Shown in pieces: positions 9,811-17,634 of a stretch of DNA of 55,977 nucleotides. Every line of letters begins with the position of its first letter. Within the stretch, counting starts at the first letter, position 1. The notes under the pieces were generated by a model, which did not search any database, was not told where the DNA came from, and saw nothing but the letters and a program-made list of their open reading frames with translations. The position numbers were made by a program, and so were the translations under genes. The stretch comes from Alphaproteobacteria bacterium. Its GTDB lineage: Bacteria; Pseudomonadota; Alphaproteobacteria; RF32; CAG-239. The DNA is taken from positions 1 to 55,977 of the forward strand of contig JAFUYI010000050.1 of the NCBI GenBank assembly GCA_017470585.1, given 5' to 3'.

Positions 9811-11109
9811 TTAATCTTCCTCTTCGTCTTTTATTCTTTCAATATCGGCACCGACCGCGTGCAGTTTTTCTTCCAACTTTTCATACCCGCGGTCAAGGTG
9901 ATAAATGCGGTTTACAATCGTTTGACCTTCGGCGACAAGTCCCGCCAAAACAAGCGCAAACGAGGCTCTTAAATCAGTGGCCATAACTTGCGCACCGTAA
10001 AGTTTTTTCACTCCGCGGACTATTGCCGAGGCATGTCCGTGAACATTGATGTTTGCACCCATGCGCATCAATTCCGGAACGTGCATAAAACGATTTTCCC
10101 AAATAGTTTCCGTAACCATTGAAGCCCCCTCTGCAGTAAGCATTAAAGTTAAAAACTGGGCTTGTAAATCGGTTGGGAATCCGGGATAATAATCGGTCAT
10201 AATATCCTGCCCGATAAGATCGCAACCCTTGGCATCAACAATAAGCGAATCGGCGGTGTTTTCAATTTTAACTCCGGTTTGGCGCAAGATGTTAAGAGGA
10301 GTCTGCAAGGTTGAGGCATCAGCGTTTATCAACTCCACTCTCCCTCGGGTGATGGCACCGGCAACGGCATAAGAACCCGCCTCAATGCGATCGGCAATAA
10401 TTTTATGGGTCGCGGAGTGCAATTTGTCCACCCCGTCAATTTCCAATTTAGAACTGCCGATACCGCTGATTTTTGCTCCCATGGCATTAAGCATTTCTGC
10501 CAAATCGCCGATTTCCGGCTCGCGGGCGGCGTTTTCAATAATCGTATGCCCTTTGGCAAGAGTTGCCGCCATCAAAACATTACAGGTTGCACCGACCGAG
10601 GCAATTCCGAAAACCAAATGCGCGCCTTTTAAGCCCTGCGGTGCCTTGGCTATGACATAGCCGTTTTTAATTTCAATCTGCGCCCCCATCTGTTCCAGTG
10701 AGGAAAGGTGAATATCCATCGGACGCACTCCGATGGCACATCCGCCGGGAAGCGAAAGTTCCACATACCCCTCACGCGCCAATAAGGCTCCCAAAACATA
10801 GTAAGAAGCACGCATCTTGCGGACATAGTCATAAGGAGCGACAAGACTTTCAAGCTTTGGCGTATAATAAGTGCAGCTTTTGGCGGGATTGCCGTTGATT
10901 AAGTCATCACGGCTGTTAATGGATGTGCCTAACTGCGTCAACAAAGCGTTCATGGAACGAATATCGGAAAGTACGGGCATATTGGTTAAGGTAACCGGTT
11001 CATCGGTAAGCAGGGTTGCGCATATTAGCGGCAGGGCAGCATTTTTGGCTCCGCTGATATAAATTTTGCCGTTAAGTTGGTTTCCGCCGTTAATCTTTAG
11101 TCTGTCCAT
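9811..11109 (-). CDS. murA: UDP-N-acetylglucosamine 1-carboxyvinyltransferase
   Basis: First committed step of peptidoglycan synthesis: adds enolpyruvate from phosphoenolpyruvate to UDP-GlcNAc in the cytoplasm. It starts MDRLKINGGNQLNGKI, with Lys22 (GAKNAALP), catalytic Cys124 (LPGGCAIGVRP, fosfomycin target) and the C-terminal ATDLRASFALVLAGL motif. 432 residues, close to the typical 420-430. The frame stays open 79 codons upstream, but that extension is not MurA-like; ATG 11109 has GGAAG eight bases before it and is chosen. Its first 20 bp overlap the small upstream gene, so translation is probably coupled. Confidence 0.96.
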   Translation of the reverse strand: MDRLKINGGNQLNGKIYISGAKNAALPLICATLLTDEPVTLTNMPVLSDIRSMNALLTQLGTSINSRDDLINGNPAKSCTYYTPKLESLVAPYDYVRKMRASYYVLGALLAREGYVELSLPGGCAIGVRPMDIHLSSLEQMGAQIEIKNGYVIAKAPQGLKGAHLVFGIASVGATCNVLMAATLAKGHTIIENAAREPEIGDLAEMLNAMGAKISGIGSSKLEIDGVDKLHSATHKIIADRIEAGSYAVAGAITRGRVELINADASTLQTPLNILRQTGVKIENTADSLIVDAKGCDLIGQDIMTDYYPGFPTDLQAQFLTLMLTAEGASMVTETIWENRFMHVPELMRMGANINVHGHASAIVRGVKKLYGAQVMATDLRASFALVLAGLVAEGQTIVNRIYHLDRGYEKLEEKLHAVGADIERIKDEEED

Positions 11110-11245
11110 GGTCTTTTGCTTCCTTTTGTTTTTTTTGGCTATCGAGTTCCTGTTGCTGTTTTTTGCGTTTTTCCAAATTGCGCTGCAGCATTTTGGCTTC
11201 ACGGGCAAACCGCTCATCGGCACGCGTTTTTTTATTTTCCGGCAT
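11090..11245 (-). CDS. Small charged helical protein upstream of murA
   Basis: 51 residues, almost all charged (MPENKKTRADERFAREAKML start), predicted as one long helix with Lys/Gln/Glu repeats. Similar short ERFA-type proteins sit before murA in other Alphaproteobacteria, as I recall; no function is known. ATG 11245 has AGGAA upstream; the frame extends further but into non-conserved sequence. It overlaps the murA start by 20 bp, indicating one transcript. Confidence 0.65.
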   Translation of the reverse strand: MPENKKTRADERFAREAKMLQRNLEKRKKQQQELDSQKKQKEAKDHGQTKD

Positions 11246-11353
11246 AAAAAGTTCCTTGCATAAATTATTGTTTGACAAGTATAAACGCCGAGAGCCGTTA
11301 AAATCAAGTACAAAATAAATTTTACCTGCATATTTTTTTCGGGCATTTTTTTC

Positions 11354-11381
11354 TTGACACAAAATGTTTTTGGTATAGCTT
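11354..11381 (+). promoter_or_regulatory. Possible promoter of the 180-residue gene
   Basis: TTGACA (11354-11359), 16 bp, TAGCTT (11376-11381), about 50 bp before the ATG at 11431. The -10 is imperfect but resembles the TAGCTT used by cassettes 2 and 8. Confidence 0.45.
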
Positions 11382-11430
11382 ATGCGGCAGAGATTATAAG
11401 TATATGTTGTATTATTAAAAACTTTTGATT

Positions 11431-11973
11431 ATGAAAAGACAAAAAATTTTGGCGCGGATTTATAAAATTATGCGCGCACACAACTTGAGTACGGATGGTG
11501 TTAAACGCTATTGCCAAGAACGTTTGACCGCAAAATCCGCCTCAACATCCACAGTTTCCTCCTCGGATGAATTTGATTTGCTGTGTCTTATCAACTCTCA
11601 AAAAAAGCGTGTACCTTTTTCCCAAAGGGAGGGGGTATTGCTTGCGGTATTTCCGTTTCAAGACGAGCCGGAATATATCGAGCTTGATGAAACAGATAAC
11701 AAAAAGCATACCGACAAGGATGTGGATGAAAAAAGGCTGCTTGACAGAGAATTTTGCGACCGCGTCTATGCCATCAAAGACCGACTCAATGTTTGTCTTA
11801 AAGCCTTGAATAAACCTCTTTTGGAGGGCGCATATTTGGCAGAAAGTTCCTATATGCACGGTTGCGGATGGATTGTAGGCTTTGATGATAACAAATTCAA
11901 GACTCTTTCCAGCGACTACTACGGCGGCAACACACCGGCTAAGCTTCGCTATATGGGAAGATTTAACGCTTAA
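11431..11973 (+). CDS. Hypothetical protein, 180 residues
   Basis: Not recognised. The N-terminal 35 residues are basic and helical (MKRQKILARIYKIMRAHNLS), followed by a Ser/Thr stretch, a mixed region with an acidic LDETDNKK segment, and a Gly/Tyr-rich end (GCGWIVGFDD, then SDYYGGNTP). No signal peptide or transmembrane segment. A TTG six bases upstream is in frame, but the ATG is the more likely start. No good Shine-Dalgarno is visible. Own promoter candidate upstream and an intrinsic terminator right after the stop mark a single-gene unit. Confidence 0.6.
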   Translation: MKRQKILARIYKIMRAHNLSTDGVKRYCQERLTAKSASTSTVSSSDEFDLLCLINSQKKRVPFSQREGVLLAVFPFQDEPEYIELDETDNKKHTDKDVDEKRLLDREFCDRVYAIKDRLNVCLKALNKPLLEGAYLAESSYMHGCGWIVGFDDNKFKTLSSDYYGGNTPAKLRYMGRFNA

Positions 11974-11983
11974 CACTCTTTTT

Positions 11984-12020
11984 AATCCCTTGCCGCTTTA
12001 TGCCGCAGGGGATTTTTTTT
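11984..12020 (+). terminator. Intrinsic terminator of the 180-residue gene
   Basis: AATCCCTTGC pairs with GCAGGGGATT (one G-U) and is followed by eight T. It lies directly before the cassette 2 promoter, isolating the cassette from readthrough. Confidence 0.85.
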
Positions 12021-12038
12021 ATAATTTTATTTTTTTCT

Positions 12039-12067
12039 TTGACATTAAAATTTTTTTATGATAGCTT
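12039..12067 (+). promoter_or_regulatory. Cassette 2 promoter
   Basis: TTGACA (12039-12044), 17 bp with a T tract, TAGCTT (12062-12067) preceded by TG one base away (extended -10). Same layout as the other cassettes. Confidence 0.75.
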
Positions 12068-12073
12068 GGAAAA

Positions 12074-12304
12074 TGAAACAAGGAAATCTTGTTTTGGGGT
12101 GTAACGACCTCTTGTCTGGTGTCATATCAAGACATAAAATTGCTTTCAGTCGTATATTATGGCTGGAAGGTGAAGGAATAAGGTATGATCCAAATACTTC
12201 ACACTGTTCCAGACAACAGTCGTTAACTTCCAGCCACCTCGCGGGTTTGAACGCCCAACAGGTGGCTTTCTTTGTTATAGCTTTAATAAAAAAAGGAAGT
12301 TTTT
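12074..12304 (+). promoter_or_regulatory. Structured attenuator leader RNA, cassette 2
   Basis: Complete leader. P1: AAACAAG/CTTGTTT. A conserved GGGGT/ACCTC hairpin overlaps arm A. Long-range helix: A AACGAC (12103-12108) with GTCGTT (12219-12224); B TGTCTGG (12113-12119) with CCAGACA (12209-12215). Inner stem Q: GTGAAG/CTTCAC, enclosing AATAAGG and CCAAATA. Switch: GGCTGGAAG (12161-12169) can pair with CTTCCAGCC (12227-12235), which overlaps the 5' arm of the terminator GCCACCT (12233-12239)/AGGTGGC (12260-12266) plus a T-rich tail. Both arms of the switch carry a change relative to other copies, preserving pairing. The ribosome binding site is GGAAG at 12295-12299. Confidence 0.75.
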
Positions 12305-12835
12305 ATGATGAAAAATTATATTTTACTGCTCGGCGTTGCCGGTGTCGCTTTAGGCTCTTACTGTGCCTATGCAAGCAACTCTGCCACAATGACCGTCACC
12401 GCCACAATAGCTCATGATGTGAGCTTGAGCGTTACTCAAGATATAAACCTTGGCACAATCACCATAAACCCGGCGGCTACAAAATATACAGATTGGGAAT
12501 ACACAGAAGGCAAATATTCTTTACTCTCTGGCGATGGTATTGTTTCGGCAGACGATGCAACTATTGGTATTTTTACTGCTAATATCCCAAATCCTTCTGC
12601 TTGTGAAGATACATTGTTACAAGAATGCAACGGATTGAGTGTTACACCAGAGATGTATAATATCTTCGGCGGAAATGATAATAGCAATTCATGCGGTGCG
12701 TCTTTCTCATACAGCGGAACAGAAAATATTTTTAATATGTATGTAGGTGGTTGCTCGATAGATGAAGGCAAAATTTCTTCCGTTACTCCCGGAATGCACA
12801 CCAGCACGATTACCATTTCCTATAATTCGGAATAG
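12305..12835 (+). CDS. Secreted small beta-rich protein, cassette family, copy 2 (four-Cys type)
   Basis: 176 residues; predicted exported, function unknown. The signal peptide ends at AYA-SNS (about residue 23), followed by the constant NSATMTVTATIAHDVSLSVT region and LGTITINPA. The variable body has four Cys: the NPSACEDTLL segment, ECNGLSV, NSCGASF and GGCSID. Copies 5 and 7 share this four-Cys spacing, suggesting two disulfides outside the cytoplasm. It ends GMHTSTITISYNSE, a strand typical of the family's last position. The start is one of two adjacent ATGs five bases after GGAAG. Single gene between an upstream and a downstream terminator. Confidence 0.82.
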   Translation: MMKNYILLLGVAGVALGSYCAYASNSATMTVTATIAHDVSLSVTQDINLGTITINPAATKYTDWEYTEGKYSLLSGDGIVSADDATIGIFTANIPNPSACEDTLLQECNGLSVTPEMYNIFGGNDNSNSCGASFSYSGTENIFNMYVGGCSIDEGKISSVTPGMHTSTITISYNSE

Positions 12836-12888
12836 GAACCTCAAGAAACTTGTTGTTTCAAAAGAGCATTTGCGTTCTGCATAAAAGA

Positions 12889-12919
12889 AAACCCGCCGAT
12901 TGCAGTTTTCGGCGGGTTT
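12889..12919. terminator. Bidirectional terminator
   Basis: AAACCCGCCGA and TCGGCGGGTTT pair perfectly over 11 bp with a 9-nt loop. It lies between cassette 2 and the convergent DUF2934-like gene and can end both. Confidence 0.9.
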
Positions 12920-12937
12920 ATCAAAACAGTAGAAAAA

Positions 12938-13174
12938 TTACTTTTTAGCTGTAGTTTTCTTTTTCGCAGCTGTAGTTTTGGCAGCGGCAGTTTTGGCGGT
13001 TACGGATGCTGTCTTGGCAGTGGTTTTGGAAGAAGTTTTTTTTACGGCCGAAGCACCGTTTAACTGTTCAACAGCCATCGCCCAAAAATATTCATCCTGC
13101 CCCTGCGGACATCCGGCGTTCTGCCAATTATAATATGCAGCCTCGCGGATTGCATTTTCGGAAATTTTTACCAT
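12938..13174 (-). CDS. DUF2934-like protein with Lys/Ala-rich tail
   Basis: 78 residues. Residues 5-38 fit the DUF2934 pattern (IREAAYYNWQNAGCPQGQDE, then YFWAMAVEQL), a small helical module common in Proteobacteria with no assigned role. Residues 45-78 are a low-complexity Lys/Ala/Thr tail resembling histone-H1-like termini, which may bind nucleic acid. ATG 13174 follows GGAG; the frame extends 25 codons upstream without a ribosome binding site. It has its own promoter and stands alone. Confidence 0.7.
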   Translation of the reverse strand: MVKISENAIREAAYYNWQNAGCPQGQDEYFWAMAVEQLNGASAVKKTSSKTTAKTASVTAKTAAAKTTAAKKKTTAKK

Positions 13175-13215
13175 AATATGACTCCAAATAAAAAATTTTG
13201 TTTTATCAACTATGT

Positions 13216-13243
13216 AATATACATATAAATTTTTATCCGTCAA
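13216..13243 (-). promoter_or_regulatory. Promoter of the DUF2934-like gene
   Basis: Minus strand TTGACG (13238-13243), 16 bp, TATATT (13216-13221), about 40 bp before the start codon. Confidence 0.55.
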
Positions 13244-13272
13244 TATCATTCACAAAAATTTTAATAAAAAAC

Positions 13273-13301
13273 TTGCAATTATAGTCATAAGCTTTTATAG
13301 A
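13273..13301 (+). promoter_or_regulatory. Promoter of the glgB-glgX-malQ operon
   Basis: TTGCAA (13273-13278), 17 bp, TATAGA (13296-13301), followed by a GGAGG-type ribosome binding site (GCGGAGG) just before the glgB start at 13337. Confidence 0.6.
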
Positions 13302-13336
13302 TAAAGAGCAGACCACATAAAGTTGCGGAGGATTTA

Positions 13337-15538
13337 ATGGAAAATTTATTGTCAAAAACCGAGATGGAAGCTGTAATCAGCGGCAATCACGGCAATGTAT
13401 TTGCGGTTTTGGGTATTCACCGCGATAAAGGAAGCAAGAACGTTTTTATCCGCTCTTTTCTTCCTCATGCCGAGAAGGTAGAAGTCATAAAAAAAGGCGA
13501 TAATTCATCTTTAGGAGATATGCAAAAACTTGACGATAGAGGATTCTTTCAAATCAATCTCGGAAATTGCGGCAATTTTACCTATAAATTCAAAATCACC
13601 AATGATGTCGGTTGTGTCTATGAAGCCGAAGATGTTTACAGTTTTCTGCCGACTTTGGGCGATATTGACATTTACCTTTTAAGTGAGGGCAATCACTTTG
13701 AAATGTATAAAAAGCTGGGAGCGCATCCGATTGAAATGGCGGGCGTTAAAGGAGTGAGCTTTGCCGTATGGGCTCCGAACGCCAAAAGAGTTTCGGTTGT
13801 AGGCAACTTCAACAACTGGGACGGACGTTGTCATGTTATGCGCAAATATAACTCCTGCGGCGTGTGGGATATTTTCATTCCGGGCTTAAAAGAGGGAGAA
13901 GTTTACAAATACGAGATTAAAACCGAGCAGAATTATATTTTAACCAAATCCGATCCGGTAGGCTTTTTTGCCGAGGTAAGACCCAAAACGGCCTCAATTG
14001 TTTATGACCTTGAACACTATTCGTGGAATGATAAAGAGTGGATGGAAAAAAATCACTCTCACAACCGTCTTGATTCTGCCGTGTCAATTTATGAAGTTCA
14101 TGCCGGTTCATGGCGGCGCAAGGGAAAGGACGGCAGCGAATTTTTGACCTACCGTGAATTGGCGGATACCCTTGTTCCTTATGTCGTAAATATGGGATAT
14201 ACGCACGTTGAATTTTTGCCGCTTGCGGAACATCCTCTGGATGCTTCTTGGGGATATCAGGTGTTGGGAATGTTTGCTCCGACCAGCCGCTATGGCACAC
14301 CTGATGATTTGCGCTATTTGATTGATAAATTCCATCAAGCGGGAATTGCCGTGATTATGGATTGGGTTCCGGCTCATTTTCCCAAGGACGGACACGGCTT
14401 AACCGAGTTTGACGGCACTCATCTGTATGAACACGCCGACCCGCGCAAAGGCGAACATAAAGATTGGGGAACAAAAATTTATAATTACGGACGCACCGAG
14501 GTTATGAATTATCTTTGTGCCAATGCCTTATATTGGATTAAAGAATTTCACATTGACGGATTAAGGGTTGATGCGGTTGCCTCAATGCTTTATCTTGATT
14601 ATTCGCGAAAACCCGGAGAATGGATACCCAATATTTACGGCGGCAACGAAAATTTGGAGGCTATTGCTTTTATGCGCAAAATGAATGAGTTGGTTTATTC
14701 TGCCAACAACGACATTTGCACTTGTGCGGAAGAATCAACGGCATGGCCGATGGTTTCAAGACCAACCTCAATGGGAGGGCTTGGTTTCGGTTATAAATGG
14801 AATATGGGGTGGATGAACGACACCCTGCGTTATATTTCCAAAGACCCTGTATATCGCAAGTATCATCACGGAATGTTGACTTTCGGACTTTTATATGCTT
14901 TCAACGAAAACTTTATTCTGCCGATTTCACATGATGAAGTCGTTCACGGTAAAGGCTCCATGCTTTCCAAAATGCCCGGCGACGAATGGCAGAAGTTTGC
15001 CAATTTAAGAGCTTATTACGGCTTTATGTACACCCACCCCGGCAAAAAACTCTTATTTATGGGATGTGAGTTCGGACAGGATTGGGAGTGGAACTCCGCA
15101 GAAAGCCTGCGTTGGCATTTGCTGGAATACCCGATGTATAAGGGAATGCAGAATTGCCTGCGGGATTTGAATTTGATGTATAAGGGTAATTCTTCGCTTT
15201 ATGAAGTTGATTTTGATTATCACGGCTTTGAGTGGATTGAACACGCCAACGCCGCCGACAGTGTTATTTCATACATCAGAAAAGGCAAAGATGTCGGCAA
15301 TTATTTGATTGTGATTTGCAATTTCACTCCGGTTGTAAGAGAAAATTATCGTATCGGCGTACCTGAAAACTGCGCTTATCAGGAAATTTTTAACAGCGAT
15401 GACAAAAATTACTGGGGAAGCGGAGTTAAAAACGAAGGTCTTAAAAAAGCCCAACCCCAAGGCTGGAATGAACGCCCGTATTCTATTGAACTGACTTTGC
15501 CACCTTTATCAACCATTGTTATCAAACCCATACGATAA
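13337..15538 (+). CDS. glgB: 1,4-alpha-glucan branching enzyme
   Basis: Introduces alpha-1,6 branches into glycogen in the cytoplasm. It has two N-terminal beta domains (about 10-110 and a CBM48 at about 125-215, with WAPNAKRVSVVGNFNNWDG), a GH13 barrel with nucleophile Asp412 (DGLRVDAVAS) and acid/base Glu at about 465 (CAEEST), then SHDEVVHGKGS, and a C-terminal beta domain. Length 733 is typical of E. coli-type GlgB (728). It is first in an operon with glgX (9-bp gap) and malQ (11-bp gap). No glgA, glgC or glgP is in the window. Confidence 0.97.
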   Translation: MENLLSKTEMEAVISGNHGNVFAVLGIHRDKGSKNVFIRSFLPHAEKVEVIKKGDNSSLGDMQKLDDRGFFQINLGNCGNFTYKFKITNDVGCVYEAEDVYSFLPTLGDIDIYLLSEGNHFEMYKKLGAHPIEMAGVKGVSFAVWAPNAKRVSVVGNFNNWDGRCHVMRKYNSCGVWDIFIPGLKEGEVYKYEIKTEQNYILTKSDPVGFFAEVRPKTASIVYDLEHYSWNDKEWMEKNHSHNRLDSAVSIYEVHAGSWRRKGKDGSEFLTYRELADTLVPYVVNMGYTHVEFLPLAEHPLDASWGYQVLGMFAPTSRYGTPDDLRYLIDKFHQAGIAVIMDWVPAHFPKDGHGLTEFDGTHLYEHADPRKGEHKDWGTKIYNYGRTEVMNYLCANALYWIKEFHIDGLRVDAVASMLYLDYSRKPGEWIPNIYGGNENLEAIAFMRKMNELVYSANNDICTCAEESTAWPMVSRPTSMGGLGFGYKWNMGWMNDTLRYISKDPVYRKYHHGMLTFGLLYAFNENFILPISHDEVVHGKGSMLSKMPGDEWQKFANLRAYYGFMYTHPGKKLLFMGCEFGQDWEWNSAESLRWHLLEYPMYKGMQNCLRDLNLMYKGNSSLYEVDFDYHGFEWIEHANAADSVISYIRKGKDVGNYLIVICNFTPVVRENYRIGVPENCAYQEIFNSDDKNYWGSGVKNEGLKKAQPQGWNERPYSIELTLPPLSTIVIKPIR

Positions 15539-15547
15539 GAGGAGAAT

Positions 15548-17623
15548 ATGATGGGTGATTTCAAACCGCAGAAAGGAACCCCCTACCCGCTCGGGGCGCA
15601 TTATGACGGAAACGGGGTTAATTTTGCCCTGTATTCGAGAGATGCCCTGAAAGTGGAGCTGTGTTTTTTTGACCACTCCGGCACCAAGGAACAAAAGCGG
15701 TTTTTGATTGAGGATAACGATAACAATATTTTTTGTATTTACATTGAGGGTGCAAAACCGGGACAGGTTTACGGATACAGAGTATATGGAACATATAACC
15801 CCGAACAGGGACTGCGTTTTAATCCCAATAAACTCTTAATTGATCCCTACGCCAAGAAATTAACCGGCAGGTTAATCTGGCATAAGGCAATTTTCGGTTA
15901 TGATACCGACAACCCCTTAAAGGATTTATCGTTTTGTGAGCTAGACAGTGCGCCCTATGTACCGAAATCCGTGGTTATTGATGAAAATAATTTTGATTGG
16001 GGAGATGATGTTTCCCCTCGCCGCCCGCTATCTGAGTCGATTATTTATGAAACTCATGTCCGCGGACATACTATGCTTCATCCGCATATTAAAGATGCTT
16101 GCCGCGGGAGATTTTCCGGACTGGCGGATAAAAGTGTCATCAACTACTTGAAATGGCTGGGAATAAGTGCGGTTGAACTTCTGCCAGTGCAGGCTTTTTT
16201 GGCGGATCGCCATATTCCCAAAGGCACCACCCGCAATTACTGGGGATATGAGACCTGCAGTTTTTTTTGTGTTGAGCCGATGTATTTAACCAATGATGAT
16301 GTAAACGAATTTAAGTCAATGGTTAAAAGTTATCATAATGAGGGATTGGAAGTAATTTTAGATGTGGTTTACAACCACACGGCGGAAGGCAATCAAATGG
16401 GACCGACATTGTGCTATCGCGGCATTGATAACCGAAGCTACTATACCCTCAACCCCGAAAATCCCCGTTTTTATTATGACAGCACCGGCTGCGGAGCATC
16501 TTTCAATGTAGAGAATCCTTATGTTACGCGTTTGGTGTTGGATTCGCTTCGTTATTGGGTTGAAAAGATGCACGTTGACGGATTTCGCTTTGATTTAACC
16601 CCGTCTTTGTGCCGCAGTCATTATAATTTCAGCCGGCAAAGCGGTTTTTTATATGCCGTAATGCAAGACCCCGTGTTGCAAAACGTAAAACTTATTGCCG
16701 AACCTTGGGATGTGGGTCCTGGAGGCTATCAGCTCGGAGCTTTTCCTGCTGGATGGAGCGAGTGGAACGACCGTTACCGCGATGTTGTACGGCGTTTTTG
16801 GAAAGGCGATCAATACCAAACCGCTGAATTGGCAAGCCGGATTTCCGGTTCCAGCGATATTTTCAATTACAACAACCGCAATATTTGGAGCAGTCTCAAC
16901 TTTATAACCGCACACGACGGATTTTGCCTGCGGGATTTGGTCAGTTATAATCACAAACACAACTGCGCCAACGGCGAGGATAATCGCGACGGCACTAATT
17001 CCAACTGGAGCAGCAACGGCGGTATGGATGGCGAAGATGTCTCTCAAGCGGTAAAAAAAACGCGGTTAATGCGCGCTAAAGCCATGATGGCAACCTTAAT
17101 GCTTTCTTACGGTGTGCCGATGATAAAAGCCGGAGATGAGTTTTTGCACGCCCAAATGGGAAACAACAATCCCTACTGCCAAGACAATGTTTTGACATGG
17201 CTGGTCTGGGAGGCAATCGGCATCAAAGAGCGCAATTTTACCCGCTATGTCAAAAAATTGATTTCTCTTCGTAAGCGTTTGCGTATCCATAACAAACAAC
17301 ACTTTTTCACCGGAAAAGCGGAATATGAAAATAAAAAGGATTTAACGTGGTACACACAATCAGGTGTCGAGTTCCGCGATGAGGATTGGTATGACGGCGA
17401 AAGAAAATCGCTTGCTTACTGTATAAGCCGCAAAAACCGTTTTATTTTGGGGATTTTAAACGCCGATGAAAAAAAATTAAAATGGGTATTGCCGAACTTG
17501 GAATATCATAATTGGAGTTTGCTTCTTGACACCTCGGAAAGTTCCGATTATGAAAAAATAAAGTCCGGAGGAGAAATAGAAGTTCCGGGATTGAGCGTAT
17601 TGGTTTTTGAAATTAAAAAATAA
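15548..17623 (+). CDS. glgX: Glycogen debranching enzyme GlgX
   Basis: Hydrolyses alpha-1,6 linkages of phosphorylase-limit glycogen in the cytoplasm. An N-terminal CBM48 (PLGAHYDGNGVNFALYS) is followed by a GH13 barrel with YETHVRGHTM, DVVYNHTAEG, nucleophile Asp in GFRFDLTPSL, Glu in LIAEPWDVG and the transition-state Asp in FITAHDGFCLRDLV. Length 691 is in the family range (650-710). The start is one of two ATGs just after GAGGAG. Adjacent glgB makes the branches and malQ recycles the short chains released, a coherent maltodextrin-processing set. Confidence 0.96.
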   Translation: MMGDFKPQKGTPYPLGAHYDGNGVNFALYSRDALKVELCFFDHSGTKEQKRFLIEDNDNNIFCIYIEGAKPGQVYGYRVYGTYNPEQGLRFNPNKLLIDPYAKKLTGRLIWHKAIFGYDTDNPLKDLSFCELDSAPYVPKSVVIDENNFDWGDDVSPRRPLSESIIYETHVRGHTMLHPHIKDACRGRFSGLADKSVINYLKWLGISAVELLPVQAFLADRHIPKGTTRNYWGYETCSFFCVEPMYLTNDDVNEFKSMVKSYHNEGLEVILDVVYNHTAEGNQMGPTLCYRGIDNRSYYTLNPENPRFYYDSTGCGASFNVENPYVTRLVLDSLRYWVEKMHVDGFRFDLTPSLCRSHYNFSRQSGFLYAVMQDPVLQNVKLIAEPWDVGPGGYQLGAFPAGWSEWNDRYRDVVRRFWKGDQYQTAELASRISGSSDIFNYNNRNIWSSLNFITAHDGFCLRDLVSYNHKHNCANGEDNRDGTNSNWSSNGGMDGEDVSQAVKKTRLMRAKAMMATLMLSYGVPMIKAGDEFLHAQMGNNNPYCQDNVLTWLVWEAIGIKERNFTRYVKKLISLRKRLRIHNKQHFFTGKAEYENKKDLTWYTQSGVEFRDEDWYDGERKSLAYCISRKNRFILGILNADEKKLKWVLPNLEYHNWSLLLDTSESSDYEKIKSGGEIEVPGLSVLVFEIKK

Positions 17624-17634
17624 GGATAAAAACT

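Noticed and set aside
9811-11346. MurA with an 80-residue N-terminal extension
   Set aside because: The extra part overlaps the small charged gene in another frame and is unlike MurA; ATG 11109 has a good ribosome binding site and gives normal length.
12074-12304. Leader RNA as a T-box or amino-acid attenuator with leader peptide
   Set aside because: The CCACCUCGCGGG stretch is not the T-box AGGGUGGNACCGCG motif (neither strand fits), and the only leader ATG (UUAUGGUUGG) opens frames of different length, stops after four codons in copy 2 and is absent in copy 8.
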